From assembly GCF_900232945.1 (NCBI RefSeq), contig NZ_OCTU01000003.1:47155-111154 (forward strand): a stretch of 64,000 nt of DNA. Direction: 5' to 3'. This document shows positions 43,506 through 51,730 of the stretch, one piece after another. Under the pieces are notes generated by a model. That model did not search any database. It saw only the letters and a program-made list of their open reading frames with translations, and was not told the origin of the DNA. The stretch comes from Urinicoccus timonensis (GTDB lineage: Bacteria > Bacillota > Clostridia > Tissierellales > Peptoniphilaceae). Position 1 is the first letter of the stretch. Each line of letters begins with the position of its first letter. A program made the translations under genes and the position numbers.

Positions 43506-44729
43506 ATGAATACTCAGCTTCTTCCACATGAAGTGACACCGGAACTGATTGTCTTACTCAGGTCTGCTTTATTGGTTATCCTTTTAGTTTTGGCCATTTA
43601 TTATTTGATCAATATAGGCAATACTTGGATTGAACGCAGCCGACGAATTGAAATTGACTTGAAACTCGTGGCGCGGATTTGCGGTGTCCTCTTTGGAATT
43701 TATGTTTTACGAGCGATTTTTAACCACTTTCCCATTATAGGTAATACCATAGGGTCCTTGTTTATCGCCATTATCCTGGCCTATGTCATGAACCCCCTGG
43801 TGACCTATTTGGAAGGGAAGAATATCAAGAGAAGGTATGGCGTTTTAATTGTCTATGCCAGCTTGGCCCTAATCTTAGTCCTAGTTTTTGTGGTAGTCCT
43901 ACCCAAAACTGTCAACGAATTCCGGGCCTTTTTCATGGAGATTCCCAGCTATCTGGACACCTGGAACAAGGGGTCTCAAGAATGGCTCCAGAAGTTTGAA
44001 TCTGTATCCAACTTGAATTTAGAACAGATTGAAAATGAATTTAACAGTGGAATTAACAAGCTCTTAACTAATGCCCAAACTGGGATTAGTGACAAGATTA
44101 AGGATATCCCTGTAGGGATTAATGCTCTTTTTTCTCGATTGATTTCCATCATGCTGGTCTTGATTTTTTCCTTTTATTTCTGCGTGGACAAGGACCACTT
44201 CAAGGACATTGTTTACAGGCTCCTTCCCAGGAAACACAAGACAGACATCCTCTATCTAGGGGGAAAAATCAACAATGCCCTTTTGGAATTTGTCAAGGGA
44301 CGCTTGCTTATGGCTCTTTTTGTGGGCCTGATGACCATGATTGTCTTGCTTATTTTAAGGGTTGATTTTGCCATTATCATTGGTCTGGTAACCTGTGTCG
44401 CCGATATCATCCCCTATGTAGGTCCCTTCCTGGCGCTTCTACCGGCAGTCTTATTTGCTGCCCTGGATTCCACCAGCAAGGCCCTTTGGGTGGCCATCAT
44501 CTTCGTCCTGATCCAATGGGCGGAAAATAACCTCTTGGGTCCCAAGATTTTGGGCTCCAAAACTGGTCTCCATCCTTTAGTGGTTCTTTTAGCCATTGTT
44601 ATAGGTGGGGGAATGTTTGGTTTTATTGGAATGATTTTATCTGTTCCCTTTGTCAGTGTATGTTTAATTTTAAAAGATTTTGCCCTTATGAAAATTCGCC
44701 AAAGGCAAGCAGACAAAGACCTACATTGA
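43506..44729 (+). CDS. AI-2E family transporter (PerM/YdbI type)
   Basis: A 407-residue membrane protein with about eight TM helices. It has the family core with GSLFIAIILAYVMNPLV, ALLEFVKGRLLMALFVGL and DIIPYVGPFLALLPAV, then LGPKILGSKTGLHPLVVLLA. Despite the family name, substrates vary; some members act as ion/H+ antiporters and most are unassigned. ATG 43506 is preferred because AAAGGAG precedes it; TTG 43500 is in frame and weaker. The stop overlaps the alaS promoter. Confidence 0.85.
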   Translation: MNTQLLPHEVTPELIVLLRSALLVILLVLAIYYLINIGNTWIERSRRIEIDLKLVARICGVLFGIYVLRAIFNHFPIIGNTIGSLFIAIILAYVMNPLVTYLEGKNIKRRYGVLIVYASLALILVLVFVVVLPKTVNEFRAFFMEIPSYLDTWNKGSQEWLQKFESVSNLNLEQIENEFNSGINKLLTNAQTGISDKIKDIPVGINALFSRLISIMLVLIFSFYFCVDKDHFKDIVYRLLPRKHKTDILYLGGKINNALLEFVKGRLLMALFVGLMTMIVLLILRVDFAIIIGLVTCVADIIPYVGPFLALLPAVLFAALDSTSKALWVAIIFVLIQWAENNLLGPKILGSKTGLHPLVVLLAIVIGGGMFGFIGMILSVPFVSVCLILKDFALMKIRQRQADKDLH

Positions 44730-44754
44730 CAAAGCTTCCAAGCTATTTTATAAT
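44726..44754 (+). promoter_or_regulatory. Promoter of alaS
   Basis: TTGACA (44726-44731), 17 bases, TATAAT (44749-44754), a near-consensus promoter. Transcription would start about 44761, just ahead of a terminator-type hairpin. Confidence 0.85.
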
Positions 44755-44765
44755 CAAGTATAGCG

Positions 44766-44793
44766 ACCTCCCAAAGGGCTTTGGGAGGTTTTA
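44766..44793 (+). terminator. Terminator-like hairpin in the alaS leader
   Basis: ACCTCCCAAA (44766-44775), loop GGGC, TTTGGGAGGT (44780-44789), then TTTAT. It lies after the alaS promoter and before its ribosome site. It can terminate the upstream gene, but must also be crossed by alaS transcripts. Confidence 0.75.
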
Positions 44794-44810
44794 TATTAAG
44801 GAGAGTTGCT

Positions 44811-47432
44811 ATGAAACGTTTAGGTTTACATGAAATTCGTCGTGAATTTCTAGAATATTTTAGAGAAAATGGACATATTGTTGCTCCAAGTTTTTCCTTG
44901 GTGCCCAAGGATGACCCATCCCTCTTATTAATTGGTGCCGGAATGGCCCCTTTAAAGAAGTTTTTCACCGGGGAAAAAACACCTCCGGGCAAGAGAATGA
45001 CCACCTGTCAAAAGTGCTTGAGAACAGGAGATATTGACAATGTGGGTCAAACGGACCGCCATGCCACCTTTTTTGAAATGCTGGGGAATTTTTCCTTTGG
45101 CGACTATTTCAAAAGAGAGGCCATTAACTGGGCCTGGACCTTTTTAAGAGAAAATCTGGAAATCCCGGAAGAAGACCTTTGGGTAACGGTTTTTGAAGAT
45201 GACCATGAAGCGGCAAAGATTTGGGAAGAAGAGATCGGCCTGGCCAAGGAAAAAATTGTTCCATTGGGAAAAGAAGACAACTTCTGGGAATTAGAAGTGG
45301 GTCCTTCAGGGCCCTGCTCTGAAATCTATGTAGACCGGGGGGAAGAATTTGGTTGTGGAGATCCAGACTGTAAGCCGGGCTGCGAATGCGACCGCTTTAT
45401 TGAAGTTTGGAACTTGGTTTTCACCCAATTTGACAAGGACAAGGAGGGCAACTACCACCCCCTATCCCATCCCAATATTGATACAGGCATGGGGCTGGAA
45501 CGGATTGCTACAGTCCTACAAGGAACCGACAATATCTTTGAAATCGACGCCCTACAAGAAGTTCTCCACAAGGTGGAAGATTTAAGTAACTATAAGTACA
45601 AGACAGATAAAAAATTAGACGCTTCAGTCCGGGTTATTACAGACCACATCCGGGCCATTACCTTCCTAATTGGAGATGGGGTTATTCCCAGCAACGAAGG
45701 CCGGGGTTATGTTTTAAGACGTCTCCTTCGTCGGGCAGCTTCCCATGGACGTAAGCTGGGCCTGGACCAACCCTTCCTGGCAGAAATTGCCAAGGTGGTT
45801 ATGGACTCTTGGTCCGTTAACTACGAGGAATTAACTAGCCACAGGACCATGATTTTGGAAGTAATTTCCAAGGAAGAAGAAAAGTTCCACGAAACCCTGG
45901 AAACAGGTATGGTATTATTGGAAGACCAAGTGGCAGACCTAAAGGCCAAAAATGAAAAGGTCCTGTCTGGGGAAAGAGCCTTTAAGCTCTATGATACCTA
46001 TGGATTCCCAGTGGACCTAACCAATGAAATCTTAAAAGACTATGGGATGACAGTAGACTTTGATGGTTTCCAAAGTCAAATGCAAGCTCAAAAAGAAAGG
46101 GCCCGATCTGCCAGAGATGACAGCAACATGGGCTGGGAAGCCAGTGAAGAAGAATTACAATTGGATTTCCAAACAGAATTTTCCGGCTATGAAAAGATGG
46201 AAGATTCATCCAAGCTTTTAGCCCTAGTCTATCAAGGCCATGAAGTCCAAAGTTTAGAAGAAGGCCAAGAGGGCTATGTAATTGTGGAAAGGACCCCCTT
46301 CTACCCAGAAGGTGGGGGACAAATTGCCGATACAGGAAAGATCTCCTGGCCTGAAGGAAGGGCAGAAGTTCTGGACACCCAAAAGACTAAGAATGGAACA
46401 ATTTATAGCCGGGTTAAGGTCAGCCAAGGCAGCCTGGAAGTGGGAAGTCAGCTTGACCTAGAAGTGGACAAAGACCGCCGCAAGGCCATTATGCGAAACC
46501 ACTCTGTAACCCACCTCCTTCATGGGGCCCTAAGAGAAGTTTTAGGTCAACACGTCCAACAAAGCGGAAGTGAAGTTCGAGATGATTGGATGCGGTTTGA
46601 CTTTAGCCACTACAAGCCCATGACAGCAGAAGAGGTCAAGGCTGTGGAAGACCGGGTCAATGAAATGATCCTGGCCAATATTCCAGTTAGCAAGGAGCTT
46701 CTAGCCTATAATGATGCCAAAAAACAAGGAGCCATCGGTCTTTTTGAAGGCAAATACGGAGAAAAGGTCCGGGTAGTTACCATGGGAGATTTTTCCAAGG
46801 AACTTTGTGGAGGAACCCATGTTGAAGCCACAGGAGATATCGGAAGCTTTAAGATCCTATCGGAAGCTGGTATTGCCGCCGGTGTCCGCCGGATTGAATC
46901 CACAACAGGTTTAAATGTTCTAAAACTCTTACGGGACTATGAAGCCAGCCACAAGGCCTTGGCTGCCAAGTTAAAGACCAATGAACAAAACCTACTTGAC
47001 CGGGTGGACCAAGTCCTCCAACAACAAAAAGAATTGAGAAAAGAAGTAGAGGACTTCAAAAAACAACTGGCTTCCAGTGACCTGGATTCCAGCCTAAGCC
47101 AAGTGAAAGAAGTCAATGGAATCTCCTACATTACAGCGATTTTAGAAAATGTAGATGGAGAAAACCTGAGGAACCTGGCAGAAGAAACCAGAGATCGCCA
47201 TGCGCCTGTAGTTGTTGTATTGGCCTCTGTCATGGAGGACAAGGTCCTCTTTGCCTCTGCAGTGACCAAGGAACTCACCAAGCAAGTTCAAGCAGGCAAA
47301 CTCATTGGAAAAGTTGCTAAAATCGCCGGAGGCGGTGGAGGTGGACGTCCAGACTTTGCCCAAGCAGGAGGAAAGGACCCATCTAAGGTCCAAGAAGCTA
47401 TAGATGCAGTAGAACAATTCTTGGCTGAGTAA
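44811..47432 (+). CDS. alaS: Alanyl-tRNA synthetase
   Basis: An 873-residue class II synthetase. The catalytic domain has SFSLVPKDDPSLLLIGAGM, RHATFFEMLGNFSFGDYF and TGMGLERIA. The editing domain contains NHSVTHLLHGALREVLG and the zinc-binding CGGTHVEATGDIG. The C-Ala domain ends in a glycine run and PDFAQAGGKDP. AAGGAG precedes ATG 44811; the frame extends to 44781 but that would lie in the hairpin. No T-box is present in the short leader. Confidence 0.96.
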   Translation: MKRLGLHEIRREFLEYFRENGHIVAPSFSLVPKDDPSLLLIGAGMAPLKKFFTGEKTPPGKRMTTCQKCLRTGDIDNVGQTDRHATFFEMLGNFSFGDYFKREAINWAWTFLRENLEIPEEDLWVTVFEDDHEAAKIWEEEIGLAKEKIVPLGKEDNFWELEVGPSGPCSEIYVDRGEEFGCGDPDCKPGCECDRFIEVWNLVFTQFDKDKEGNYHPLSHPNIDTGMGLERIATVLQGTDNIFEIDALQEVLHKVEDLSNYKYKTDKKLDASVRVITDHIRAITFLIGDGVIPSNEGRGYVLRRLLRRAASHGRKLGLDQPFLAEIAKVVMDSWSVNYEELTSHRTMILEVISKEEEKFHETLETGMVLLEDQVADLKAKNEKVLSGERAFKLYDTYGFPVDLTNEILKDYGMTVDFDGFQSQMQAQKERARSARDDSNMGWEASEEELQLDFQTEFSGYEKMEDSSKLLALVYQGHEVQSLEEGQEGYVIVERTPFYPEGGGQIADTGKISWPEGRAEVLDTQKTKNGTIYSRVKVSQGSLEVGSQLDLEVDKDRRKAIMRNHSVTHLLHGALREVLGQHVQQSGSEVRDDWMRFDFSHYKPMTAEEVKAVEDRVNEMILANIPVSKELLAYNDAKKQGAIGLFEGKYGEKVRVVTMGDFSKELCGGTHVEATGDIGSFKILSEAGIAAGVRRIESTTGLNVLKLLRDYEASHKALAAKLKTNEQNLLDRVDQVLQQQKELRKEVEDFKKQLASSDLDSSLSQVKEVNGISYITAILENVDGENLRNLAEETRDRHAPVVVVLASVMEDKVLFASAVTKELTKQVQAGKLIGKVAKIAGGGGGGRPDFAQAGGKDPSKVQEAIDAVEQFLAE

Positions 47433-47445
47433 GAAGTTTATAATT

Positions 47446-47470
47446 AGGGGGGCTCTGGCCTCCCTTTCTT
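47446..47470 (+). terminator. Intrinsic terminator after alaS
   Basis: AGGGGGGC (47446-47453), loop TCTG, GCCTCCCT (47458-47465), then TTCTT. Confidence 0.7.
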
Positions 47471-47517
47471 ATGAAAACTTTCCCTAAAGAATCTCTAAGG
47501 GAATTTCTAAGTTTTTC

Positions 47518-47546
47518 TTGTAATCTCTAGGGCAGTATGGTAAACT
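47518..47546 (+). promoter_or_regulatory. Promoter of tRNA-Trp
   Basis: TTGTAA (47518-47523), 17 bases, TAAACT (47541-47546), about 23 bases before the mature tRNA 5' end. Confidence 0.6.
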
Positions 47547-47568
47547 TGATAAGTACAAGTTAAGACCT

Positions 47569-47643
47569 AGGGGTATAGTTCAGTGGCAGAACGTTGGTCT
47601 CCAAAACCAAATGTCGAGGGTTCAAATCCTTCTACCCCTGCCA
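47569..47643 (+). tRNA. tRNA-Trp (anticodon CCA)
   Basis: The acceptor stem AGGGGTA (47569-47575) pairs with TACCCCT (47633-47639). Discriminator G and encoded CCA (47641-47643) follow. The anticodon arm is TTGGT-CTCCAAA-ACCAA with anticodon CCA, and the T loop is GTTCAAAT. The D arm TAGTTCAGTGGCAGA is normal. Trp identity also fits the G discriminator. Confidence 0.96.
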
Positions 47644-47648
47644 AATTG

Positions 47649-47677
47649 CCGTCGATGATTCGACGGTTTTTTCTTTT
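47649..47677 (+). terminator. Terminator of tRNA-Trp
   Basis: CCGTCGA (47649-47655), loop TGAT, TCGACGG (47660-47666), then TTTTTTCTTTTT. Confidence 0.9.
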
Positions 47678-47708
47678 TAGAAAGTAAAGTCCTTAAAAAA
47701 GCCAATGA

Positions 47709-47737
47709 TTGTACTTAATATCAACTTTTGGTATAAT
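47709..47737 (+). promoter_or_regulatory. Promoter of the asp23-nusB-xse operon
   Basis: TTGTAC (47709-47714), 17 bases, TATAAT (47732-47737). This is the only clear promoter for the tightly packed genes up to about 60368. Confidence 0.8.
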
Positions 47738-47764
47738 AAGGTATAAGTTTATGGAGGTGTTTTC

Positions 47765-48154
47765 GTGGAAAAATATGTCAACGAACAAACCACTGATGGA
47801 AATGTAAAAATAGCAGATGATGTCATTGCAAAAATAGCCATTGTTGCCGCGTCCCATGTGGAAGGAGTCTACTATCCCAGCAAGGATTTAATGAGTGGAG
47901 TTGCAGATGTTGCAGGCAAACTCGGTGTAAAGACTCCCGCTAGAGGGGTCAAGGTAGCTGTAGGAGAAGGCGAGGGAATTATTGACCTGTCTCTTTCCAT
48001 AGAATACGGCAAGAATATTCTTGATATTTGCAATGAAGTCCAAGAAAAGGTCAAGGAATCGGTAGAAAATATGACGGGCTTATCCATTGTAGAAGTCAAT
48101 GTTCATGTTGTTGGGATTTCAACTCCTACAAGTGAACTCTTGGCAAAGGCATAA
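47765..48154 (+). CDS. Asp23/Gls24 family envelope stress protein
   Basis: A 129-residue protein of the Asp23 (DUF322) family. It has VKIADDVIAKIAIVAASHVEGV at the start, then DLSLSIEYGKNI and VKESVENMTGLSIVEVNVHV. In staphylococci Asp23 forms membrane-linked filaments and affects wall stress; relatives next to nusB are common in Clostridia, where the role is not known. The start is GTG 47765 with TGGAGGTG upstream. It sits 2 bases before nusB. Confidence 0.9.
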   Translation: MEKYVNEQTTDGNVKIADDVIAKIAIVAASHVEGVYYPSKDLMSGVADVAGKLGVKTPARGVKVAVGEGEGIIDLSLSIEYGKNILDICNEVQEKVKESVENMTGLSIVEVNVHVVGISTPTSELLAKA

Positions 48155-48156
48155 GA

Positions 48157-48582
48157 ATGGCCATTAGTCAAAGAAAAAAACGGATCCTTTTTATGCAGGC
48201 AATTTTTCAATTGCCCTTTCATAGCCAGGAAGAAGGGGCCGATTTAGACTCTATTTATCATTGGCTAGAAGACCAACCGGCTCCAGTAAGTGAAGACTTT
48301 GCTTCCTTTTTGGACCATCGGGAGGAAATTGACCAAGTCATTGATTCAACCCTAGTTGGCTGGGACATCCACCGTCTGGCCAAGGTAGATTTAGCCATTA
48401 TCCGCCTTGCTAGCTATGAAATTTTCTATTGTCCAGAGATTCCTACCAAGGTAAGCATCAATGAAGCTGTTGAATTGGCCAAGAAGTTTTCAACAGATGA
48501 TTCTTCCCGTTTTATCAATGGGATTTTAGGATCTGTAATAAAAAAATACGAAGATAGGATCGAAAATAAGGGTTGCCAATAG
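48157..48582 (+). CDS. nusB: Transcription antitermination factor NusB
   Basis: A 141-residue all-helical NusB that binds boxA RNA with S10 in rRNA antitermination. It has RKKRILFMQAIFQL, VDLAIIRLASYEIFY and IPTKVSINEAVELAKKFS, with a C-terminal FINGILGSV. The N-terminal half is shorter and acidic compared with typical forms. It is cotranscribed with the Asp23-type gene and followed by xseA at 39 bases. Confidence 0.92.
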   Translation: MAISQRKKRILFMQAIFQLPFHSQEEGADLDSIYHWLEDQPAPVSEDFASFLDHREEIDQVIDSTLVGWDIHRLAKVDLAIIRLASYEIFYCPEIPTKVSINEAVELAKKFSTDDSSRFINGILGSVIKKYEDRIENKGCQ

Positions 48583-48621
48583 ATTTAATCTGTGGAAACC
48601 CTCTTTTTTACAGGAGTTTTT

Positions 48622-49947
48622 ATGAAAGCAATACAGGTTCATGAATTAACCAGCTATATTAAAAGAACCATTGACATGGACTACTTCCTCACCAACATCC
48701 TGGTGGAGGGGGAGCTTAGCAATGTCAAAACCTACCAATCCGGCCATACCTACTTTAATTTAAAGGATGACCGGGCCAGCCTGCCCTGTATTTTTTTTCG
48801 CTGGGAAAAAGAAGATGGAATGTTTTCTTTTAAAGAGGGGGACCGGGTTTTGGTTCGCGGGGGTCTGTCCATCTATGAAAAAGAAACCCGGCTAAACCTC
48901 TATGTAAAAAGTATGACCAGCAAGGGTCTGGGACCCCTCTATCAAAAATTTCTGGAAACCAAGGAAAAATTAGAAAAAGAGGGTCTTTTTGACCAAAAGT
49001 ACAAGCAAAAGATCCCCTCTTTTGTCAAGACTCTTGGTGTGGTGACATCCAGAGATGGGGCCGTCCTAAGGGACATTATCCATGTTTTGAAAAGAAGAAA
49101 CCCTGGCGTGTCCTTGGTTTTATATCCCTCTCAAGTCCAGGGAAACCAGGCTCCTGCCAGCCTAAGAAAGAGCCTGGGACAGGCCCTGGAGGACCCCCGC
49201 TTGGATGTCATTATTATTGGCCGGGGTGGAGGGTCCTTTGAAGACCTTATGGCCTTCCAAGACGAAGACCTGGCCCGGGATATTTTCTGTGCCAAGACCC
49301 CGATTATTTCTGCTGTGGGTCATGAAACGGACTATTCCATTAGCGACTTTGTTGCCGACTACCGGGCTCCAACTCCTTCAGCTGCAGCAGAAGTGGCCGT
49401 TGCCCAAAAATCAGACCTGGTCCAGGGTCTGGACCTTTTAAAAAGACAGGTAGACCAGGAATTTCGCCATGGCCTAAACGAGAAAAAGATGGCCCTGGCT
49501 CAAGAAAAACTAAAGCTTAGCCACTATTCTCCCGGACAAATTTTGGCAAGAGAGTATGGTCGCCTGGACTTAAACCGCTTGAAGCTGAAGACAGGGATGG
49601 AAAAATTTTGCCAAAAGCAAAAAAACAAGCTAGCTGAAGTCAAGCTCCAGGTGGATTTTTACCATCCCCAAAAGAGATACCAGAAGGAAAGAGACCGGAT
49701 GGGCTTTTTCAGAGACCAGGTTGACCAAGCCATGAAAGATTCGATCCAAAAAAGAAGGGGGCACATCTTGGACCTGGGCCAAGATTTGGAAAAGATTCAA
49801 AAGAACTACCCTCTGGCCTTGATTAAAAAGCAAGGACAGCTGGTTCAATCGGTAAAAGACTTAAGAGACCAAGACTATGTGGAACTGATTCTAGCCGATG
49901 GCTCTAGAGGAGCCCGGATTGAAAGTAAAGGAGACCGCCATGCATGA
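48622..49947 (+). CDS. xseA: Exodeoxyribonuclease VII large subunit
   Basis: A 441-residue subunit of the single-strand-specific exonuclease VII. The N-terminal OB fold (about 1-100) has VEGELSNVKTYQSGHTYFNLKD. The catalytic part follows with TSRDGAVLRDI, IIGRGGGSFEDL and VGHETDYSISDFVADYRAPTPSAAAE-type signatures. The C-terminus is a coiled coil. ATG 48622 has CAGGAG upstream; the frame from 48592 does not. It overlaps xseB by eight bases. Confidence 0.95.
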   Translation: MKAIQVHELTSYIKRTIDMDYFLTNILVEGELSNVKTYQSGHTYFNLKDDRASLPCIFFRWEKEDGMFSFKEGDRVLVRGGLSIYEKETRLNLYVKSMTSKGLGPLYQKFLETKEKLEKEGLFDQKYKQKIPSFVKTLGVVTSRDGAVLRDIIHVLKRRNPGVSLVLYPSQVQGNQAPASLRKSLGQALEDPRLDVIIIGRGGGSFEDLMAFQDEDLARDIFCAKTPIISAVGHETDYSISDFVADYRAPTPSAAAEVAVAQKSDLVQGLDLLKRQVDQEFRHGLNEKKMALAQEKLKLSHYSPGQILAREYGRLDLNRLKLKTGMEKFCQKQKNKLAEVKLQVDFYHPQKRYQKERDRMGFFRDQVDQAMKDSIQKRRGHILDLGQDLEKIQKNYPLALIKKQGQLVQSVKDLRDQDYVELILADGSRGARIESKGDRHA

Positions 49948-50167
49948 TGAAATTTCTTATGAAGAAAATTTAAAGGCCCTGGAAGACTGCCTGGAAAAGC
50001 TTCAAAGGGAAGATATTTCTTTGGAAGAGAGCTTTAAGAGCTACCAAGAAGCCCTGGGCTACTACAAAAAGTGTATGAAAACCCTAAATGACTTGGAAGG
50101 CAGACTGGAAGAATACAAGGAAGAAAGCCAAACTTTTGAGAAACTGGAAATAGGTGAAGAGTCTTGA
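49940..50167 (+). CDS. xseB: Exodeoxyribonuclease VII small subunit
   Basis: A 75-residue helical hairpin subunit of ExoVII. It has SYEENLKALEDCLEKLQRED, SLEESFKSYQEAL, then LNDLEGRLEEY. ATG 49940 follows AAAGGAG (49927-49933) within the xseA end; an upstream in-frame start at 49898 is not supported. Its stop overlaps the TTG of the prenyl synthase gene. Confidence 0.92.
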   Translation: MHDEISYEENLKALEDCLEKLQREDISLEESFKSYQEALGYYKKCMKTLNDLEGRLEEYKEESQTFEKLEIGEES

Positions 50168-50928
50168 AAGATGTAGAAGTTGTTATACTGGAATCTTTAA
50201 ATTACTTTAAGGATAGTTATATCTACCATCCTATTGAATATGCCCTAATGGCTGGAGGGAAAAGACTTAGACCCAGGATCCTATCCCTAGTGGGAGACAT
50301 CTACCAGGCCCCAGAAGAGGACCTGGAAGTTCTCATGATAGCCCTTGAGTGGATCCACAACTATTCCCTAATCCACGATGACTTGCCCGGGATGGATGAT
50401 GACCACTTCCGCCGGGGCCAACTCACCCTCCATAAAAAATTTGACGAAGCCACAGCCATTTTGGCAGGAGATGCCCTCTTAAATGGGGCCAGTGAATTGA
50501 TCTTACGCCATAGCCTTAGCCTGGAAGGAAAAAGGCTGAAAAACTTTTTACAAGCCGGCTACCTACTTTTAAAGGCAGCAGGGAGTCATGGCATGATCCA
50601 GGGCCAAATGGTGGACCTCCATCCCAGCCTGGACCAGGAAGATTATATGAAAAAAACCAATGAGCTCTTCTATGCCGCCTTTATGGCCCCCTTGGTCTTG
50701 GTGGAAGCAGATAGCCAGGAAAGGGGAGATATGGAATTATGTGGCCGGAGCTTTGGCAACCTCTTCCAACACAAGGACGACCTGGATGACCAAGAATTGG
50801 ACCACTATAATAAAAAAGACCAGGACATCTTGACAGAAGTCATGGACAAGGCCCTGGAAAGACTGGAAAGTAAACGGCCTGAAGTCAAGCAGCTGAGAAA
50901 ATTTATCCAGGAGGCCCTCTATGGCTAA
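50164..50928 (+). CDS. Short-chain polyprenyl diphosphate synthase (IspA-like), shortened C-terminal half
   Basis: A 254-residue trans-prenyltransferase. The first Asp-rich motif is HDDLPGMDDD followed by RRGQLTLHKKF. GGKRLRPRI near 33-41 and AGDALLNGASE are also typical. The second Asp-rich site is FQHKDDLDDQE. About 30 residues usually found after it are missing, so the protein is shorter than the ~290-residue farnesyl synthases; the K/G-rich loop after DDxxD is reduced to a short DHYNKKDQD. Product could be farnesyl or geranyl diphosphate. It starts TTG 50164, overlapping xseB. Confidence 0.82.
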   Translation: MKDVEVVILESLNYFKDSYIYHPIEYALMAGGKRLRPRILSLVGDIYQAPEEDLEVLMIALEWIHNYSLIHDDLPGMDDDHFRRGQLTLHKKFDEATAILAGDALLNGASELILRHSLSLEGKRLKNFLQAGYLLLKAAGSHGMIQGQMVDLHPSLDQEDYMKKTNELFYAAFMAPLVLVEADSQERGDMELCGRSFGNLFQHKDDLDDQELDHYNKKDQDILTEVMDKALERLESKRPEVKQLRKFIQEALYG

Positions 50929-51730
50929 AGACCGTATTCGGGCAGACCTCTTGGTCTATGAACAGGGTCTAGCCTCCAGTAGGGAAAAAGCCAAACGGCT
51001 CATTATGGCAGGACTTGTAGTTCATGGAAGCGAAAGAATTGACAAGCCCGGTCAGCTTTTAAACCGGGAGGACCAGCTCCGCCTCAAGGGCCAGATGAAG
51101 TATGTCAGCCGGGGAGGCTACAAGCTGGAAAAAATATTGGAAAATGAAAAAATTGACCTCAAGGGGAAGGTCTGCATTGATATTGGAGCCTCTACTGGAG
51201 GTTTTACCGACTGCATGCTCCAACATGGGGCTAAAAAAGTCTATTGCATTGATGTGGGCTACAACCAATTGGACTACAGCCTCCGTCAAAACCCCCAAGT
51301 GGTCAATATGGAAAAAGTCAATATCCGCCACTTGGACCCTGAGACCTTTGCAGAAAAGGCAGACTTTATCAGCATTGACGTCTCCTTTATCTCCTTGGAA
51401 TTGGTCCTGGATGTAGCTAGAGACCTCTTAAAGGACCAGGGACAAATTTGTGCCCTGGTAAAACCCCAATTCGAAGCAGGCAAGGACAAGGTTGGCAAGG
51501 GGGGCATTGTCCGGGACCCCAAGGTTCACCTGGAAGTACTTAATAAGATGGCCGGACTTTTTAAAGACCTGGACCTGGATGTAGAAAAGCTAACCCCTTC
51601 TCCCATTCATGGGACCAAGGGAAATATAGAATTTTTAGCCCTCCTGAAAAAGGGCTACCAAGAAAAAGAACTTGGGCTTGCCCAAATTGTAAAAGATGCT
51701 CATGCAAGTGGAGGACAAGATGCTGGTTGA
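50921..51730 (+). CDS. TlyA-family rRNA methyltransferase (S4 + FtsJ domains)
   Basis: A 269-residue protein. The S4 RNA-binding domain (about 5-65) has RADLLVYEQGLASSREKAKR. The FtsJ-like SAM domain from about 75 has YVSRGGYKLEKIL, then DIGASTGGFTDCML and ALVKPQFEAG. The C-terminal part reads SPIHGTKGNIEFLALL. TlyA methylates ribosomal RNA 2'-O positions in mycobacteria; clostridial forms are usually labelled hemolysin-like without proof. It overlaps genes on both sides. Confidence 0.9.
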   Translation: MAKDRIRADLLVYEQGLASSREKAKRLIMAGLVVHGSERIDKPGQLLNREDQLRLKGQMKYVSRGGYKLEKILENEKIDLKGKVCIDIGASTGGFTDCMLQHGAKKVYCIDVGYNQLDYSLRQNPQVVNMEKVNIRHLDPETFAEKADFISIDVSFISLELVLDVARDLLKDQGQICALVKPQFEAGKDKVGKGGIVRDPKVHLEVLNKMAGLFKDLDLDVEKLTPSPIHGTKGNIEFLALLKKGYQEKELGLAQIVKDAHASGGQDAG

